Positions 17,192-25,681 are shown, counted from the stretch's first letter. The stretch is 38,172 bases of DNA from Deltaproteobacteria bacterium (GCA_003696105.1 RFGE01000297.1:1-38172), one strand, 5' to 3'. The notes: a model not told the origin generated them from the letters alone. A program made the numbers and translations.

Positions 17192-17331
17192 GCGCAACGC
17201 GACGCGTGCGCCCCTCGACGAGGAAAACCTTGCGCCGGCCGCCGGCATCCCCGCAATCGTTGCGCACGCCGACTCGCGCCGGAGGCCGCGCCTCCCGCGC
17301 CGGCGCCGGTGCGCCGCGACGCGTCACGCCG

Positions 17332-17979
17332 TCAGAACAGCCCGAACCCGGGCTGGATCGGATAGCCGCCGCCGGACACGATCGTCGTGAACCGGCGTTC
17401 GTCCGTGCCGGCGCGATGCGCCTCGCAGAACCACACCTCGCCGTTGGACGTGCGGCGCGCCTCGACGCACGCCGCGCACGGCTCCTCGCGCGCCTCCTCG
17501 TCGCGGTACGCAGCATAGTCGGGCGGTTGCACCAGCCACACCGAGCACGGCGCCATCCGCGCGATGCGCTCGGACACCGAACCGACCAGCCGCGATCGGC
17601 GACCGCCCCAGCCGTGCCGGCCGAGCACGATCAGGTGTGCCTCCGTCTCTGCCGCCACGTCGAGGATCTCCTCCCACGGCACGCCGGCGCGAACGTGCAA
17701 CGTGACGTGGACGCCCTGGTCGGCGGCGAGGTCGGCCGTCGCCTCCTCGGCGCGCGCGCGCAGATGGGCCTCCATCTCGTCCATCCGCGCGTCCTGGTCG
17801 GACGTCTTGGCGAAGATCCCGCGCCCGATCGACACGACGCCGACGACGTGGACGACCGCCCGGTCGTGCCGGCGCGCGAGGTCGATCGCGTGCTGGAGCA
17901 CGACGTCGGTCATGTCCGACCCGTCGACGGCGGCGACGATCACGTAGGGTGGCACGTTGGCTTCCAGTTGCTGCGACAT
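17332..17979 (-). CDS. Universal stress protein with zinc-ribbon-like C-terminal tail
   Basis: The 215-residue protein is a single USP domain that begins PPYVIVAAVDGSDMTDVVLQ and carries the ATP-binding motif G-2x-G-9x-G-S (GRHG...GS). After the domain comes an extension of about 60 residues with C-x2-C-x13-C-x2-H, the same spacing as the tail of the USP half at 14400-15560. USPs of this type bind ATP and accumulate under starvation, hypoxia or redox stress. The ATG was chosen for the AGGAGG located six bases upstream. The gap to the CBS gene is 183 bases and holds that operon's own promoter. Upstream lies a strong sigma-54-type promoter candidate. Confidence 0.92.
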   Translation of the reverse strand: MSQQLEANVPPYVIVAAVDGSDMTDVVLQHAIDLARRHDRAVVHVVGVVSIGRGIFAKTSDQDARMDEMEAHLRARAEEATADLAADQGVHVTLHVRAGVPWEEILDVAAETEAHLIVLGRHGWGGRRSRLVGSVSERIARMAPCSVWLVQPPDYAAYRDEEAREEPCAACVEARRTSNGEVWFCEAHRAGTDERRFTTIVSGGGYPIQPGFGLF

Positions 17980-18029
17980 CGACGACCTCCTGTCGAGCGC
18001 CACCACGCGCGGCGCCTGCTGACCTTGTG

Positions 18030-18045
18030 TGCACTGGTCGTGCCA
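18030..18045 (-). promoter_or_regulatory. Candidate sigma-54 promoter of the second USP gene
   Basis: On the minus strand TGGCACGACCAGTGCA matches the sigma-54 consensus TGGCACGRNNNTTGCW at all defined positions except one (G for the first T of TTGC). Both the -24 GG and the -12 GC are in place. The start codon lies about 50 bases downstream, leaving a leader of about 40 bases that carries AGGAGG. Confidence 0.65.
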
Positions 18046-18048
18046 GCG

Positions 18049-18291
18049 TCAACCGCGGCGCCGCCGCGCGGCGGTGCGCACCCCCGCTCGCGTCGTGCCA
18101 GCGTCCCCGCGGAGCGGCCGCCCGCTCGCGACCGGCGCGCTGCGGCCGAGGTGCCACCGCGGGCGCGGAGCCGGCGCCGGACACGCGACGGACTGCCCGA
18201 GCGGCGTCGCCGGCAGGTCGGCGCGCGCCGCCGGTGCAGGCGGCGCGCCGCCGCACGACCAGGACAGCACGATCGCCGCAGCCCAGCGCAT
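18049..18291 (-). CDS. Possible small secreted or lipoprotein-like peptide
   Basis: An 80-residue frame begins MRWAAAIVLSWSCGGAPPAP, which resembles a short lipoprotein signal, although SWSC is a poor lipobox. GC at third positions is high along the frame, as in neighbouring genes. The tail is low-complexity and Arg-rich. There is no Shine-Dalgarno sequence, but a TAGCAT lies five bases before the ATG. The distal sigma-54-like site overlaps its 3' end. It fills most of the 364-base gap between the second USP and the Rieske/TPP gene and may not be a real gene. Confidence 0.3.
   Translation of the reverse strand: MRWAAAIVLSWSCGGAPPAPAARADLPATPLGQSVACPAPAPRPRWHLGRSAPVASGRPLRGDAGTTRAGVRTAARRRRG
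18085..18100 (-). promoter_or_regulatory. Second, weaker sigma-54-like element upstream
   Basis: On the minus strand TGGCACGACGCGAGCG has a perfect -24 half and keeps GC at the -12 position but not TTGC. The 14 bases GACGCTGGCACGAC around the -24 half are repeated exactly at the proximal promoter 55 bases away. It may be a tandem promoter or a decoy. Confidence 0.35.
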
Positions 18292-18343
18292 GGCAGATGC
18301 TAACGCACCGCGCGCCGAACGGGTCGACCGCGGCCGCGCGCCG

Positions 18344-20305
18344 CTACACGAGCAGCGGGTCCGCCGCGATGTCGACGACGGCGGGACCGGTCGCCTCGAT
18401 CGCGTCCGCGAGGGCGGCATCGAGTTCGCCCGCGCGCGACACCCGCGCAGCCCGCGCGCCGCAGTCCTCCGCGTAGCGGGCAAAGCTCGGATTGGTCAGC
18501 CCCGTCTCCCACACGGGCCAGTGGCCGGCGCGCTGCTCCTTCGAGATCTTGCCGAGTTCGCCGTTGTTGAGCAGCACCAGCGCGATGTCCATACCGTACT
18601 TGACGGCCGTATTGAGTTCGCCCATGTACTGGCCGAAGCCGCCGTCGCCCGCGACCGCGATCACCTTGCGCCCGGCAAACCGCGGGTCGCGCCCGCGCGT
18701 GGCCGCCCACGCCCCGAGCGCAGCGGGATACGCAAAGCCGATCGACCCCAGGTAGCCCGACAGCACGACGGACTGGCGCTCGCACTCGAAGTAGCGCCCG
18801 AACGAGTACGCGTTGTTGCCCACGTCGACGGCGACGATCGCGTCGGCCGGCGCCGTCCGCGTGAGGGCGGCGAACACCGCGGCCGAGCTCACGCCGGCGC
18901 CGCGCTCCTCCGCGAGCCGCGCGCTCTTCTCGCGGCGCCAGATGGCCCACCGCGCGGCGATCTCCGGCCGCTGATCGACGGTGTCGACCGCGCCGCCGAT
19001 CGCGTCGCGCCACGCCGCGACCGTGGCCGCGACGTCGCCCCATACCGGCACGTCGACCGGATGAAACCGTCCCAGGCGCAACGGATCGCGATCCACCTGA
19101 ATCGTCGGCTTCTTCGGCGTGATGCCGGTGTGGTTGCTGAAGCTCGCGCCGAGCACGACGAGCAGGTCGCTCTCGTTCATGAACCAGCTCGCCACCGGCG
19201 TGCCGCTGCGGCCCAGCACGCCGCAGCCGCACGGATGGCTGTCGGGAATCTGCCCCTTGGCCTTGAAGGTCGTCACGACCGGACACCGCAGCTGCTCGGC
19301 CAGCGCGATCACCTCCTGCATCGCGAACCGAGCGCCGTGGCCGGCGACGATCACCGGTCGCCGGGCCTTGCGCAGCAGCGCCACCGATGCGTCCACCGCG
19401 TCCGCCGGCGGCGCGATCGCGCGCGAGCCGATGCGCCCGGTCGGGCTGCCAGCCGGAGCATCCGGCCGCGGCACCACCTGCACGTCGTCGGGCAACACGA
19501 GGTGCGCGGGACCGCCGGCCACGATCGCGTGCTTGCAGGCGAGCGTGGCGAGCTCGGCGACGTCGCTGTCCGCCGCAGCCTGCGCGCGCCACACCGCGAC
19601 CTGGCCGAACGCGTCGACCAGGTCGACCTCCTGAAACGCGCCGCGGCCGATGAGCGGCGTCGGCACCTGGCCGGTGAGCGCCACCACGGGTGCGCCGTCG
19701 ACGCGGGCGTCCCACAACCCGGTGAGCAGGTTCGTCGCGCCGGGCCCCGCGATCGTGAGACAGGCGGCGGGTCGCCCCGTGAGCTTGCCGTACGCGGACG
19801 CGGCGAACGCCGCGGCGCCCTCGTGGCGGATGCCGTAGTAGCGCAGCTCGCCGGCCTCCTGGCGGCAGCGCAGCGCGTCCGCCATGCCCAGGTTGGAATG
19901 GCCGACCATGCCGAACGCGGTATCGACGCCCCACGCGACCAGGGTCTCGGCGATGACGTCCGCCGCGGTGCGCACGCGCTCGTCATCCTCCTCGACGCCG
20001 ACGTAGACGCCGTCGTCGCGCACCTCGATCGGAAACGTGGGCACGCCGTCGTCGTAGCCGCCCGGGGGCTTGCCGGTGAGCGGATCGAAATCCCACCCGT
20101 GCCACGGACACCGCAGCATGCCGTTTTCGATCGCGCCCTCGCCGAGCGGCCCACCCTGGTGCGGGCACCGGTTGTCGAGCGCCGCCCACTGGCCGCGGTA
20201 GCGCACGAGACAGACCGTCTCGCGGCCACACGTCACGGACATCACTCGGCCGTCCGCGAGCGCGTCGCGTTCGGCCGCCTTGTACCAGACTCGCTTTTTC
20301 GCCAT
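18344..20305 (-). CDS. Rieske ferredoxin domain fused to pyruvate-oxidase-like TPP enzyme
   Basis: The 653-residue protein starts with a Rieske [2Fe-2S] domain (ligands in CPH at 47-49 and CPWH at 66-69), about 105 residues long. A complete three-domain thiamine-diphosphate enzyme follows. The cofactor-activating Glu is in HEGAAAFAASAYGKLTG (Glu162), and the TPP/Mg motif runs from GDGG (553) to NN (580-581). The GELGKISKEQ segment and the N-terminal FGMVGHSNLG resemble pyruvate oxidase/PoxB more than acetolactate synthase. A decarboxylating oxidase whose electrons pass to the Rieske cluster is a plausible inference. ATG at 20305 has GAGGA eight bases upstream. It lies upstream of the USP cluster on the same strand. 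FAD binding and the substrate cannot be settled by eye. Confidence 0.88.
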   Translation of the reverse strand: MAKKRVWYKAAERDALADGRVMSVTCGRETVCLVRYRGQWAALDNRCPHQGGPLGEGAIENGMLRCPWHGWDFDPLTGKPPGGYDDGVPTFPIEVRDDGVYVGVEEDDERVRTAADVIAETLVAWGVDTAFGMVGHSNLGMADALRCRQEAGELRYYGIRHEGAAAFAASAYGKLTGRPAACLTIAGPGATNLLTGLWDARVDGAPVVALTGQVPTPLIGRGAFQEVDLVDAFGQVAVWRAQAAADSDVAELATLACKHAIVAGGPAHLVLPDDVQVVPRPDAPAGSPTGRIGSRAIAPPADAVDASVALLRKARRPVIVAGHGARFAMQEVIALAEQLRCPVVTTFKAKGQIPDSHPCGCGVLGRSGTPVASWFMNESDLLVVLGASFSNHTGITPKKPTIQVDRDPLRLGRFHPVDVPVWGDVAATVAAWRDAIGGAVDTVDQRPEIAARWAIWRREKSARLAEERGAGVSSAAVFAALTRTAPADAIVAVDVGNNAYSFGRYFECERQSVVLSGYLGSIGFAYPAALGAWAATRGRDPRFAGRKVIAVAGDGGFGQYMGELNTAVKYGMDIALVLLNNGELGKISKEQRAGHWPVWETGLTNPSFARYAEDCGARAARVSRAGELDAALADAIEATGPAVVDIAADPLLV

Positions 20306-20369
20306 CGCTTGCGTCCTCGGTGGGGGGTGCCGGGCTATCGGATGCCGGCGCGCGCGGCCGCCGCCCGGC

Positions 20370-20495
20370 TCACGGCTGCACGCCCGCGTAGGGCACGCCG
20401 GCCAGGCAGTGCAAGTCGCGATTGCAGGTGACGAGGTCGGCCGGCGACAGGTCGGCCAGCCGCGCGTGCCCGCAGGCGCGCGCCAGCGCGCTCAT
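20370..20495 (-). pseudogene. Possible 3' remnant of an FMN-binding glutamate synthase-like gene
   Basis: A 41-residue frame on the minus strand contains ARACGHARLADLSPADLVTC and ends LAGVPYAGVQP. It has coding-like third positions and, from memory, resembles the C-terminal tail of FMN-binding glutamate synthase-like proteins (the CGH...DL...W/N-RD...TGV-Y-GV pattern). Upstream in the same frame nothing similar continues; another frame shows GFTIGAEVDE just before it, so a frameshifted or truncated gene is possible. The rest of the family (about 450 residues) is missing. It could instead be a small stand-alone peptide. Confidence 0.3.
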
Positions 20496-20816
20496 CCACC
20501 TCGGCTCCGATCGTGAAGCCGGGGCGACCGTCGCCATGCGTCGCGCGCGCCGGTCGCATACGCGGCGCCACGCGCGTGCCGCGCGACCGTGCGGCCGATG
20601 GTCCCGGCCGCTGGCGTCCGCGGTGCATCACGCACTACCGACGCGACGCGCCGCCCCGAGGTTACACGCCGCGCCCGCCGGCATCGGGCCACGGCTGCGA
20701 TCACGGCCGCGGTCCGTTCCGCGCCTGCGCTGCGGGCGCGTGTGTTCATGCGCACCTGCGCTGCGGGCGCACCCCGCATCGCGCAACCTCGCTGGCGCCC
20801 CCGCGTGCATCCGCCG
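20496..20816. other. Gene-poor GC-rich gap with a short direct repeat
   Basis: I see no convincing gene here; the open frames are Arg/Ala-rich shadows typical of high-GC non-coding DNA. The only structure noted is a 16-base direct repeat, CCTGCGCTGCGGGCGC, at 20724-20739 and 20755-20770. The gap follows the possible gene remnant and ends at the kinase stop at 20817. Confidence 0.5.
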
Positions 20817-21812
20817 CTAACGCGGTCGCGCGGTCGACCGCGCGCCCCCGAGCCACTGGCGCGCGCAGTCGACCGCCCGCCCCAGCAGGGTCTGTGCATC
20901 GGTGGGCGACTGCACGGTCGCGAGCACCGACGCGAGTTCGTTGGCCATCTGCCGCGCGCTCGGAAACCGCTCGCGCGGCGCGACGGCCAGCGCGCGGTGC
21001 ACCACCTGCGCGAGCGCCACGGGGACGTCGGGGCGCACCTGCTCGATCGGGCGGACCTCGCCGCGACGGATCTTGGCGAACACGTCGACGTCGCGCTCGC
21101 CGTCGAACAGCGGCGCTCCGGCCAACCCCTCCCACAGCACCGAACCCGCGGAAAACAGGTCCGACAGGACCGTGGCGCTGCGCCCCATCGTGATCTCGGG
21201 CGCCAGATACGACAGCTTGCCCTTGACCGTGCCGGGCGCGGTCAAGCTGTGAATGCGGTCCATCGCGCGCGCGAGGCCGAAGTCACTGAGCTTCACGATG
21301 CCGTCGCGCCGCAACAGGATGTTTTGCGGCGAGACATCGCGATGGATGACGGGCGCCGGCTGGCCCGTCGGCCCGCGACGCTCGTGCGCGGCCGCCAGGC
21401 CGCGGAGCACGCCGACGCCGATCGCGGCGACGAGCGGCCACGGAATCGGATGACCCTGGGCGCGAAACGCGCGCACGAACGAGCCGAAATCGACGCCGTC
21501 GACCCACTCCATCACCAGGTAGTACGACTTCTCGTCATCCTGGCAGAAGTCGTAGACCTGCACGATGTTGGGGTGTTGGAGGTCGGAGCCGACGCGCGCC
21601 TCCTCGACGAACATGTCGATGTAATTTTTGATCGCGCGAAACTCGGCCTTCATCTTCTTGACGGCGACCTCGCGCGAAAACCCCGCCGCGCCGTACATGC
21701 GCGCGCGCCACACGGTCGCCATTCCGCCCTCCCCCGCCAGCTCGCGCAACTCGTACTTGCCCGCGATCACGCGGCCGACGTTGTGCTGCAGCGATAGGCG
21801 GTCGCCCGTCAC
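20817..21812 (-). CDS. Ser/Thr protein kinase A, soluble
   Basis: The 331-residue protein is little more than a Hanks-type kinase domain: Gly loop AGEGGMATVW (26-35), catalytic Lys52, HRDVSPQN (HRD 157-159), DFG 177-179 and APE 204-206. HRDVSPQN, rather than the usual HRDLKPxN, is a form common in myxobacterial kinases. The 60 residues after the domain show no membrane helix or sensor. I chose the GTG that begins the MTGDRLSLQ sequence because GGGAGG lies six bases upstream. It is divergent from the large kinase gene at 21968. It is very similar in layout to kinase C at 32619-33794. Substrates are unknown. Confidence 0.92.
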   Translation of the reverse strand: MTGDRLSLQHNVGRVIAGKYELRELAGEGGMATVWRARMYGAAGFSREVAVKKMKAEFRAIKNYIDMFVEEARVGSDLQHPNIVQVYDFCQDDEKSYYLVMEWVDGVDFGSFVRAFRAQGHPIPWPLVAAIGVGVLRGLAAAHERRGPTGQPAPVIHRDVSPQNILLRRDGIVKLSDFGLARAMDRIHSLTAPGTVKGKLSYLAPEITMGRSATVLSDLFSAGSVLWEGLAGAPLFDGERDVDVFAKIRRGEVRPIEQVRPDVPVALAQVVHRALAVAPRERFPSARQMANELASVLATVQSPTDAQTLLGRAVDCARQWLGGARSTARPR

Positions 21813-21952
21813 GTCGCCTCCCGCCCGACGCGCAGCCGACACCGCGCACCGCCGACCGCCCGCCCGTCGCGTCCCCGTTGCGTCGTCATCGGCATCGCAA
21901 AGCGGGCGCCATCGTACCACCGCCGGCGCCGCCCCTCCCTCGCGGCGAGGTC

Positions 21953-21958
21953 TATAAT
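21953..21958 (+). promoter_or_regulatory. Perfect TATAAT -10 box, probable leaderless start of kinase B
   Basis: TATAAT lies nine bases before the GTG at 21968. With initiation about seven bases downstream, the mRNA would begin within a few bases of the start codon, and no Shine-Dalgarno sequence is available in between. A -35 box is not recognisable at 16-18 bases. Confidence 0.5.
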
Positions 21959-21967
21959 GGCGCGGAC

Positions 21968-24900
21968 GTGAAGGACACGGGGGACGCGGAATTCGGCGGG
22001 ACCGACCGGTTCGCCGTGCGCCGGCGGATCGGCGCCGGCGGAATGGGCATCGTGTACGAGGCCCACGACCGCGAGCGAGACGCCCCGGTCGCGCTGAAGA
22101 CCTTGCGGCGCATCAACGCGCAGGGGCTGTATCGGCTCAAGCAGGAGTTTCGCGCGCTGCGCGACCTGCAACACCCGAACCTCGTGTCGCTCGGGGAGTT
22201 GGTCGAAGACGGCGGCCACTGGTTCTTCACGATGGAACTGGTGCCCGGGCGCGACTTTCTGTCGTACGTCCGCCCGCGCGCGCTCGCGTCCGGTAGCCTG
22301 TGGGCCGCGCCGGTGCTGCCGAGCGCGCTGCGCGACACCGTGCGGGACACCGCCGATTTCGCCCGCCCGGCGTTCGACGAAGATCGCCTGCGCGACGCGC
22401 TCGGCCAGCTCGCCCGCGGCCTGCGCGCGCTGCACGGCGCCGGCAAGGTCCATCGCGACATCAAGCCGAACAACATCATCGTCACCGACCAGGGGCGCGT
22501 CGTGTTGCTCGACTTCGGCCTGGCGCTCGACACCACCGACGCGGACGACTCGACCGAGCAGGCCGTCGTCGGGACCGTCGCGTACATGGCGCCGGAGCAG
22601 GCGGCGTCCAAACCGGTCGGGCCGCCGGCCGATTGGTACAGCGTCGGCGTGCTGCTGTACGAGGCGCTCACCGGCGAGGTCCCGTTCGACGGCGCCGCGC
22701 TGTCGGTCATGATGGAGAAGCAGCGCACGCCGCCGCGGCCGCCGTCGGAGCTGGTGTCCGGCATCCCGCCCGACCTCGAGCGCCTGTGCCTCGATCTGCT
22801 CGCGTTCGATCCGGCCGCTCGACCGGACGGCGACGAGGTGCTCCGGCGCCTGGCGCTGCCCGTCGGCGACGACGCATCGCCGCCCGCGCGCGCGTCGTCG
22901 TCGCTCGCGTCGCCGCCGTTCGTCGGCCGCGCGCGCGAGCTGGACGCGTTGCGCGCCGCGTTCGAGCGCACGCGGGGGGGCGCGGGCGCGACCGTCATCG
23001 TCGCCGGCGAGTCGGGCGTCGGCAAGACCGCGCTCATCCACCACTTCACGAGATCGCTTACCTGGGAGGGCGAACCGGTCGTCGTGCTGCGGGGCCGCTG
23101 CTACGAGCGCGAGAGCGTACCGTTCAAGGGGCTCGACGGCGTGGTCGACGCCCTGTCTCGGTTCTTGCGCCGGCTGCCTCGGTCGGACGCCGCGGGCATG
23201 CTGCCGCGCCACGCGTCGCTGCTGCCGCAGATCTTCCCGGTGCTCGGCCGGGTCGAGTGCATCGCCGGCGCGCCCCGGCCGTTGCAGCCGATTCAGGACC
23301 CGCGCGAGCTGCGGAACCGCGCGTTTGGTGCGCTGCGCGAGCTGTTCTGCAAGCTCGCCGAGCGGTTCCCGATCGTCGTGGTCATCGACGACTTGCAGTG
23401 GACCGACGCCGACAGCTTGCTGCTGCTGGGCGACCTCGTCCGGCCGCCCGACGCGCCGCCGCTGCTGTTGATCGCGTCCGTGCGCAGCGAAGCCGCACAC
23501 GTGGTCGACTCGATTCCCGGTCCGGTCATTCGCATCCACCTCGACCGCCTGCCGCCGGACGAAGCGCGCGCTCTCGCCGAACAGCTGCTCGCCCGGCGCA
23601 ACCTCGACCGCCGCGACGCGATCGACGCCATCGCCGACGAGGCAAACGGCCACCCGCTGTTCATCGACGAGCTGGTCCGCCACGCCGCCGACTCGACCTC
23701 CGGGGACAGTTCGATCAGCCACCTGCGCCTCGACGAGGCGATCCTCGAACGCGTCGATCGCCTCGACGCGCGCAGCCGGCGCCTGCTCGACCTCGTCTGC
23801 CTGGCCGCCGCGCCGATCTCGCAAGCGGTGCTGGCGCAGGCGGCCGAAGTACCGGGGGCGGATGCGTCGCGCGATCTCGCCACCCTGCGCGTCGCCAACC
23901 TCGTGCGCGCCGCGCGCGCGTCCGACCGCTACGAGCCCTACCACGACCGCATTCGCGAGGCCGTGTCGTCGGTGATGGCCGATGACCGGCGGCGCGCGTA
24001 CCACGCCCGACTGGCGCTGGCGCTCGAGGCGTCGGACGACCCGAGCCGTACGCCCGAGGTGCTCGTCTACCACCTCGAAGCGGCCGGGCGGGTCGCCGAC
24101 GCCACCGCCCACGCCGAAGAGGCGGCCCGCCGCGCCAGCCACGGTCTCGCGTTCGAGCGGGCGGCCGAGCTGTACCGCACGGCCCTGCGCCTCGGCGACT
24201 ACGACGCCGACAAGCGCCGCAAGCTGCTCATCGCGCTGGGCGAGGCGCTGGCCAACGCCGGCCGCGGGCCGGAGTCCGCCGAGGTGAACCTGCAGGCCGC
24301 CGAGGGCGCGGACCCGACGACGCGCCTCGAGTGCCAGCGCCGCGCCGCCGAGCAACTGCTGATCAGCGGCCACATCGAGCGCGGGCTCGACGCGCTCGAG
24401 CGCGTCCTCGCGGAGATCGGCGAGAAGCTGCCGAAGACCCCCGCGCGCGCCCTCGCGTCGGTGTTGTGGTCGCGCGCGCGCTTGCGCCTTCGCGGGCTCG
24501 ACTTCACCGAACGGCACGAGTCGGAGATTGCGGCGCACGTGCTCACCCGCATCGACGTCTACAAGAGCGTCGCCCACGGCCTCGGCGTGGTCGACACGAT
24601 CCGCGGCGTGGACTTCCAGCACCGCGGCCTGCTGCTCGCGCTGCAGACGGGCGAACCGTTTCGCGTCGGCCGCGCGCTGCTCGAGGGCGGCGCGTACCTC
24701 GCCGTCCAGGGGGGGCGCGCGGTCAAGCGCGGGCGCGAACTGGTCCACCGCGCCGCCGACATCGCCGAACGAACCGGCGACCCGTACCTGAAGGCGCTCA
24801 CCGCCGGGGTCGACGGCGTCGCGAGCTACTACGAGGGACGACTCCGGCCTGCATACGAGCGGCTGCGCACCGCCGAGACCACGTTCGTCGAACAGACCCA

Positions 24901-25681
24901 CGGCGCGACGTGGGAGCTGAACACGGTCCGCCTGTTTCGCATGTTCGTGTTGCGCCGCCTCGGCTGGTGGACCGAGATCGCCAAGTGTTTCGACGACTAC
25001 GTCCGCGACGCCATGCGCCGCGGCGACAACCACATGGAGACGTCGCTGCGCTGGTCGTGCAACGACGTGTGGCTCGCCCGCGGCGACGTCGACCAGGCAA
25101 AAGCCGATCTCGAGTCGAAGACGTGGCTGCCGCCGGAAGGTCGGTTTCACCTACAACACTTCTACGCGCTGCGCGCCCGCGCCGAGATCGCGCTGTACAC
25201 GGGCGAGGCGCGCGGATTTCGCGAGCGCATGGCGGACCAGTTCCGCGCCCTGCGCCGATCCATGCTGTTGCGCATCCACGACGTGCGCGCGGAGGTTCAC
25301 TTCGCGCTGGCGCGCTGCGCGCTCGTCGACGGCGACCTGCGGACGGCCGCGAAGCTCGCGCGCACGTTGCGCGACGACGGCGTATCGTTTGCGGTCGCCT
25401 GGGGCATCCTGGTCGACGCGATGGTGCTCGCGGCGAGCGGCCAGTCGGCCAAAGCGCGCCGCCGCCTGCGCGAGGCGATCCTGTTTACCGAGGAAGTCAA
25501 CATGCGGCTGTTCAACGCGGTGGCGCGCCGCCACCTCGGCCGGCTGATCGGCGGCGCCGAGGGCGATGCGCACGTCGCCGCGGCCGACCGCGTGTTCGCC
25601 GACGAGTCGATCGCCGAACCGGAGCGGTTCGCCGAAGTCTGCTGCCCGTTTGTGGCACAATCCGCGCGTGGCACTGCATGA
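21968..25681 (+). CDS. Large Ser/Thr kinase with AAA/NTPase and TPR-like regions
   Basis: The 1237-residue protein has three parts. A Hanks kinase domain covers about 15-295 (Gly loop IGAGGMGIVY, Lys44, HRDIKPNN 162-169, DFG 182-184, APE 208-210), with an insert of about 35 residues after MELVPGRDFLSY. A STAND/AAA-type ATPase follows (FVGRARELDAL, Walker A GESGVGKT 347-354, Walker B IVVVIDDLQW). The last 600 or so residues are helical repeats resembling TPRs. This is the PknK-like kinase-ATPase architecture common in Myxococcota, used for signal integration and often for binding partners through the repeats. The GTG at 21968 was chosen from the TATAAT box and the kinase boundary; a longer frame from 21878 would cross the promoter. 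Its end overlaps PEP carboxylase by 14 bases. Confidence 0.9.
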   Translation: MKDTGDAEFGGTDRFAVRRRIGAGGMGIVYEAHDRERDAPVALKTLRRINAQGLYRLKQEFRALRDLQHPNLVSLGELVEDGGHWFFTMELVPGRDFLSYVRPRALASGSLWAAPVLPSALRDTVRDTADFARPAFDEDRLRDALGQLARGLRALHGAGKVHRDIKPNNIIVTDQGRVVLLDFGLALDTTDADDSTEQAVVGTVAYMAPEQAASKPVGPPADWYSVGVLLYEALTGEVPFDGAALSVMMEKQRTPPRPPSELVSGIPPDLERLCLDLLAFDPAARPDGDEVLRRLALPVGDDASPPARASSSLASPPFVGRARELDALRAAFERTRGGAGATVIVAGESGVGKTALIHHFTRSLTWEGEPVVVLRGRCYERESVPFKGLDGVVDALSRFLRRLPRSDAAGMLPRHASLLPQIFPVLGRVECIAGAPRPLQPIQDPRELRNRAFGALRELFCKLAERFPIVVVIDDLQWTDADSLLLLGDLVRPPDAPPLLLIASVRSEAAHVVDSIPGPVIRIHLDRLPPDEARALAEQLLARRNLDRRDAIDAIADEANGHPLFIDELVRHAADSTSGDSSISHLRLDEAILERVDRLDARSRRLLDLVCLAAAPISQAVLAQAAEVPGADASRDLATLRVANLVRAARASDRYEPYHDRIREAVSSVMADDRRRAYHARLALALEASDDPSRTPEVLVYHLEAAGRVADATAHAEEAARRASHGLAFERAAELYRTALRLGDYDADKRRKLLIALGEALANAGRGPESAEVNLQAAEGADPTTRLECQRRAAEQLLISGHIERGLDALERVLAEIGEKLPKTPARALASVLWSRARLRLRGLDFTERHESEIAAHVLTRIDVYKSVAHGLGVVDTIRGVDFQHRGLLLALQTGEPFRVGRALLEGGAYLAVQGGRAVKRGRELVHRAADIAERTGDPYLKALTAGVDGVASYYEGRLRPAYERLRTAETTFVEQTHGATWELNTVRLFRMFVLRRLGWWTEIAKCFDDYVRDAMRRGDNHMETSLRWSCNDVWLARGDVDQAKADLESKTWLPPEGRFHLQHFYALRARAEIALYTGEARGFRERMADQFRALRRSMLLRIHDVRAEVHFALARCALVDGDLRTAAKLARTLRDDGVSFAVAWGILVDAMVLAASGQSAKARRRLREAILFTEEVNMRLFNAVARRHLGRLIGGAEGDAHVAAADRVFADESIAEPERFAEVCCPFVAQSARGTA
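25656..25661 (+). promoter_or_regulatory. Weak -10-like element before the PEP carboxylase start
   Basis: CACAAT ends six bases before the GTG at 25668, inside the 3' end of the kinase B gene. Its spacing is the same as in the other leaderless candidates. It may give PEP carboxylase its own transcript, but the match is weaker and there is no -35 box. Confidence 0.25.

Noticed and set aside
17281-17295. Palindrome GGAGGC-CGC-GCCTCC between the two USP-cluster units
   Set aside because: It could terminate the USP2 transcript, but the stem is only six pairs with a three-base loop and no T-tract; such palindromes are frequent at this GC content.
21809-25150. Long minus-strand open frame opposite kinase B
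   Set aside because: Composition is that of an antisense shadow (Arg, Ala, Val, Gly repeats) and it covers a clear plus-strand kinase/ATPase gene.
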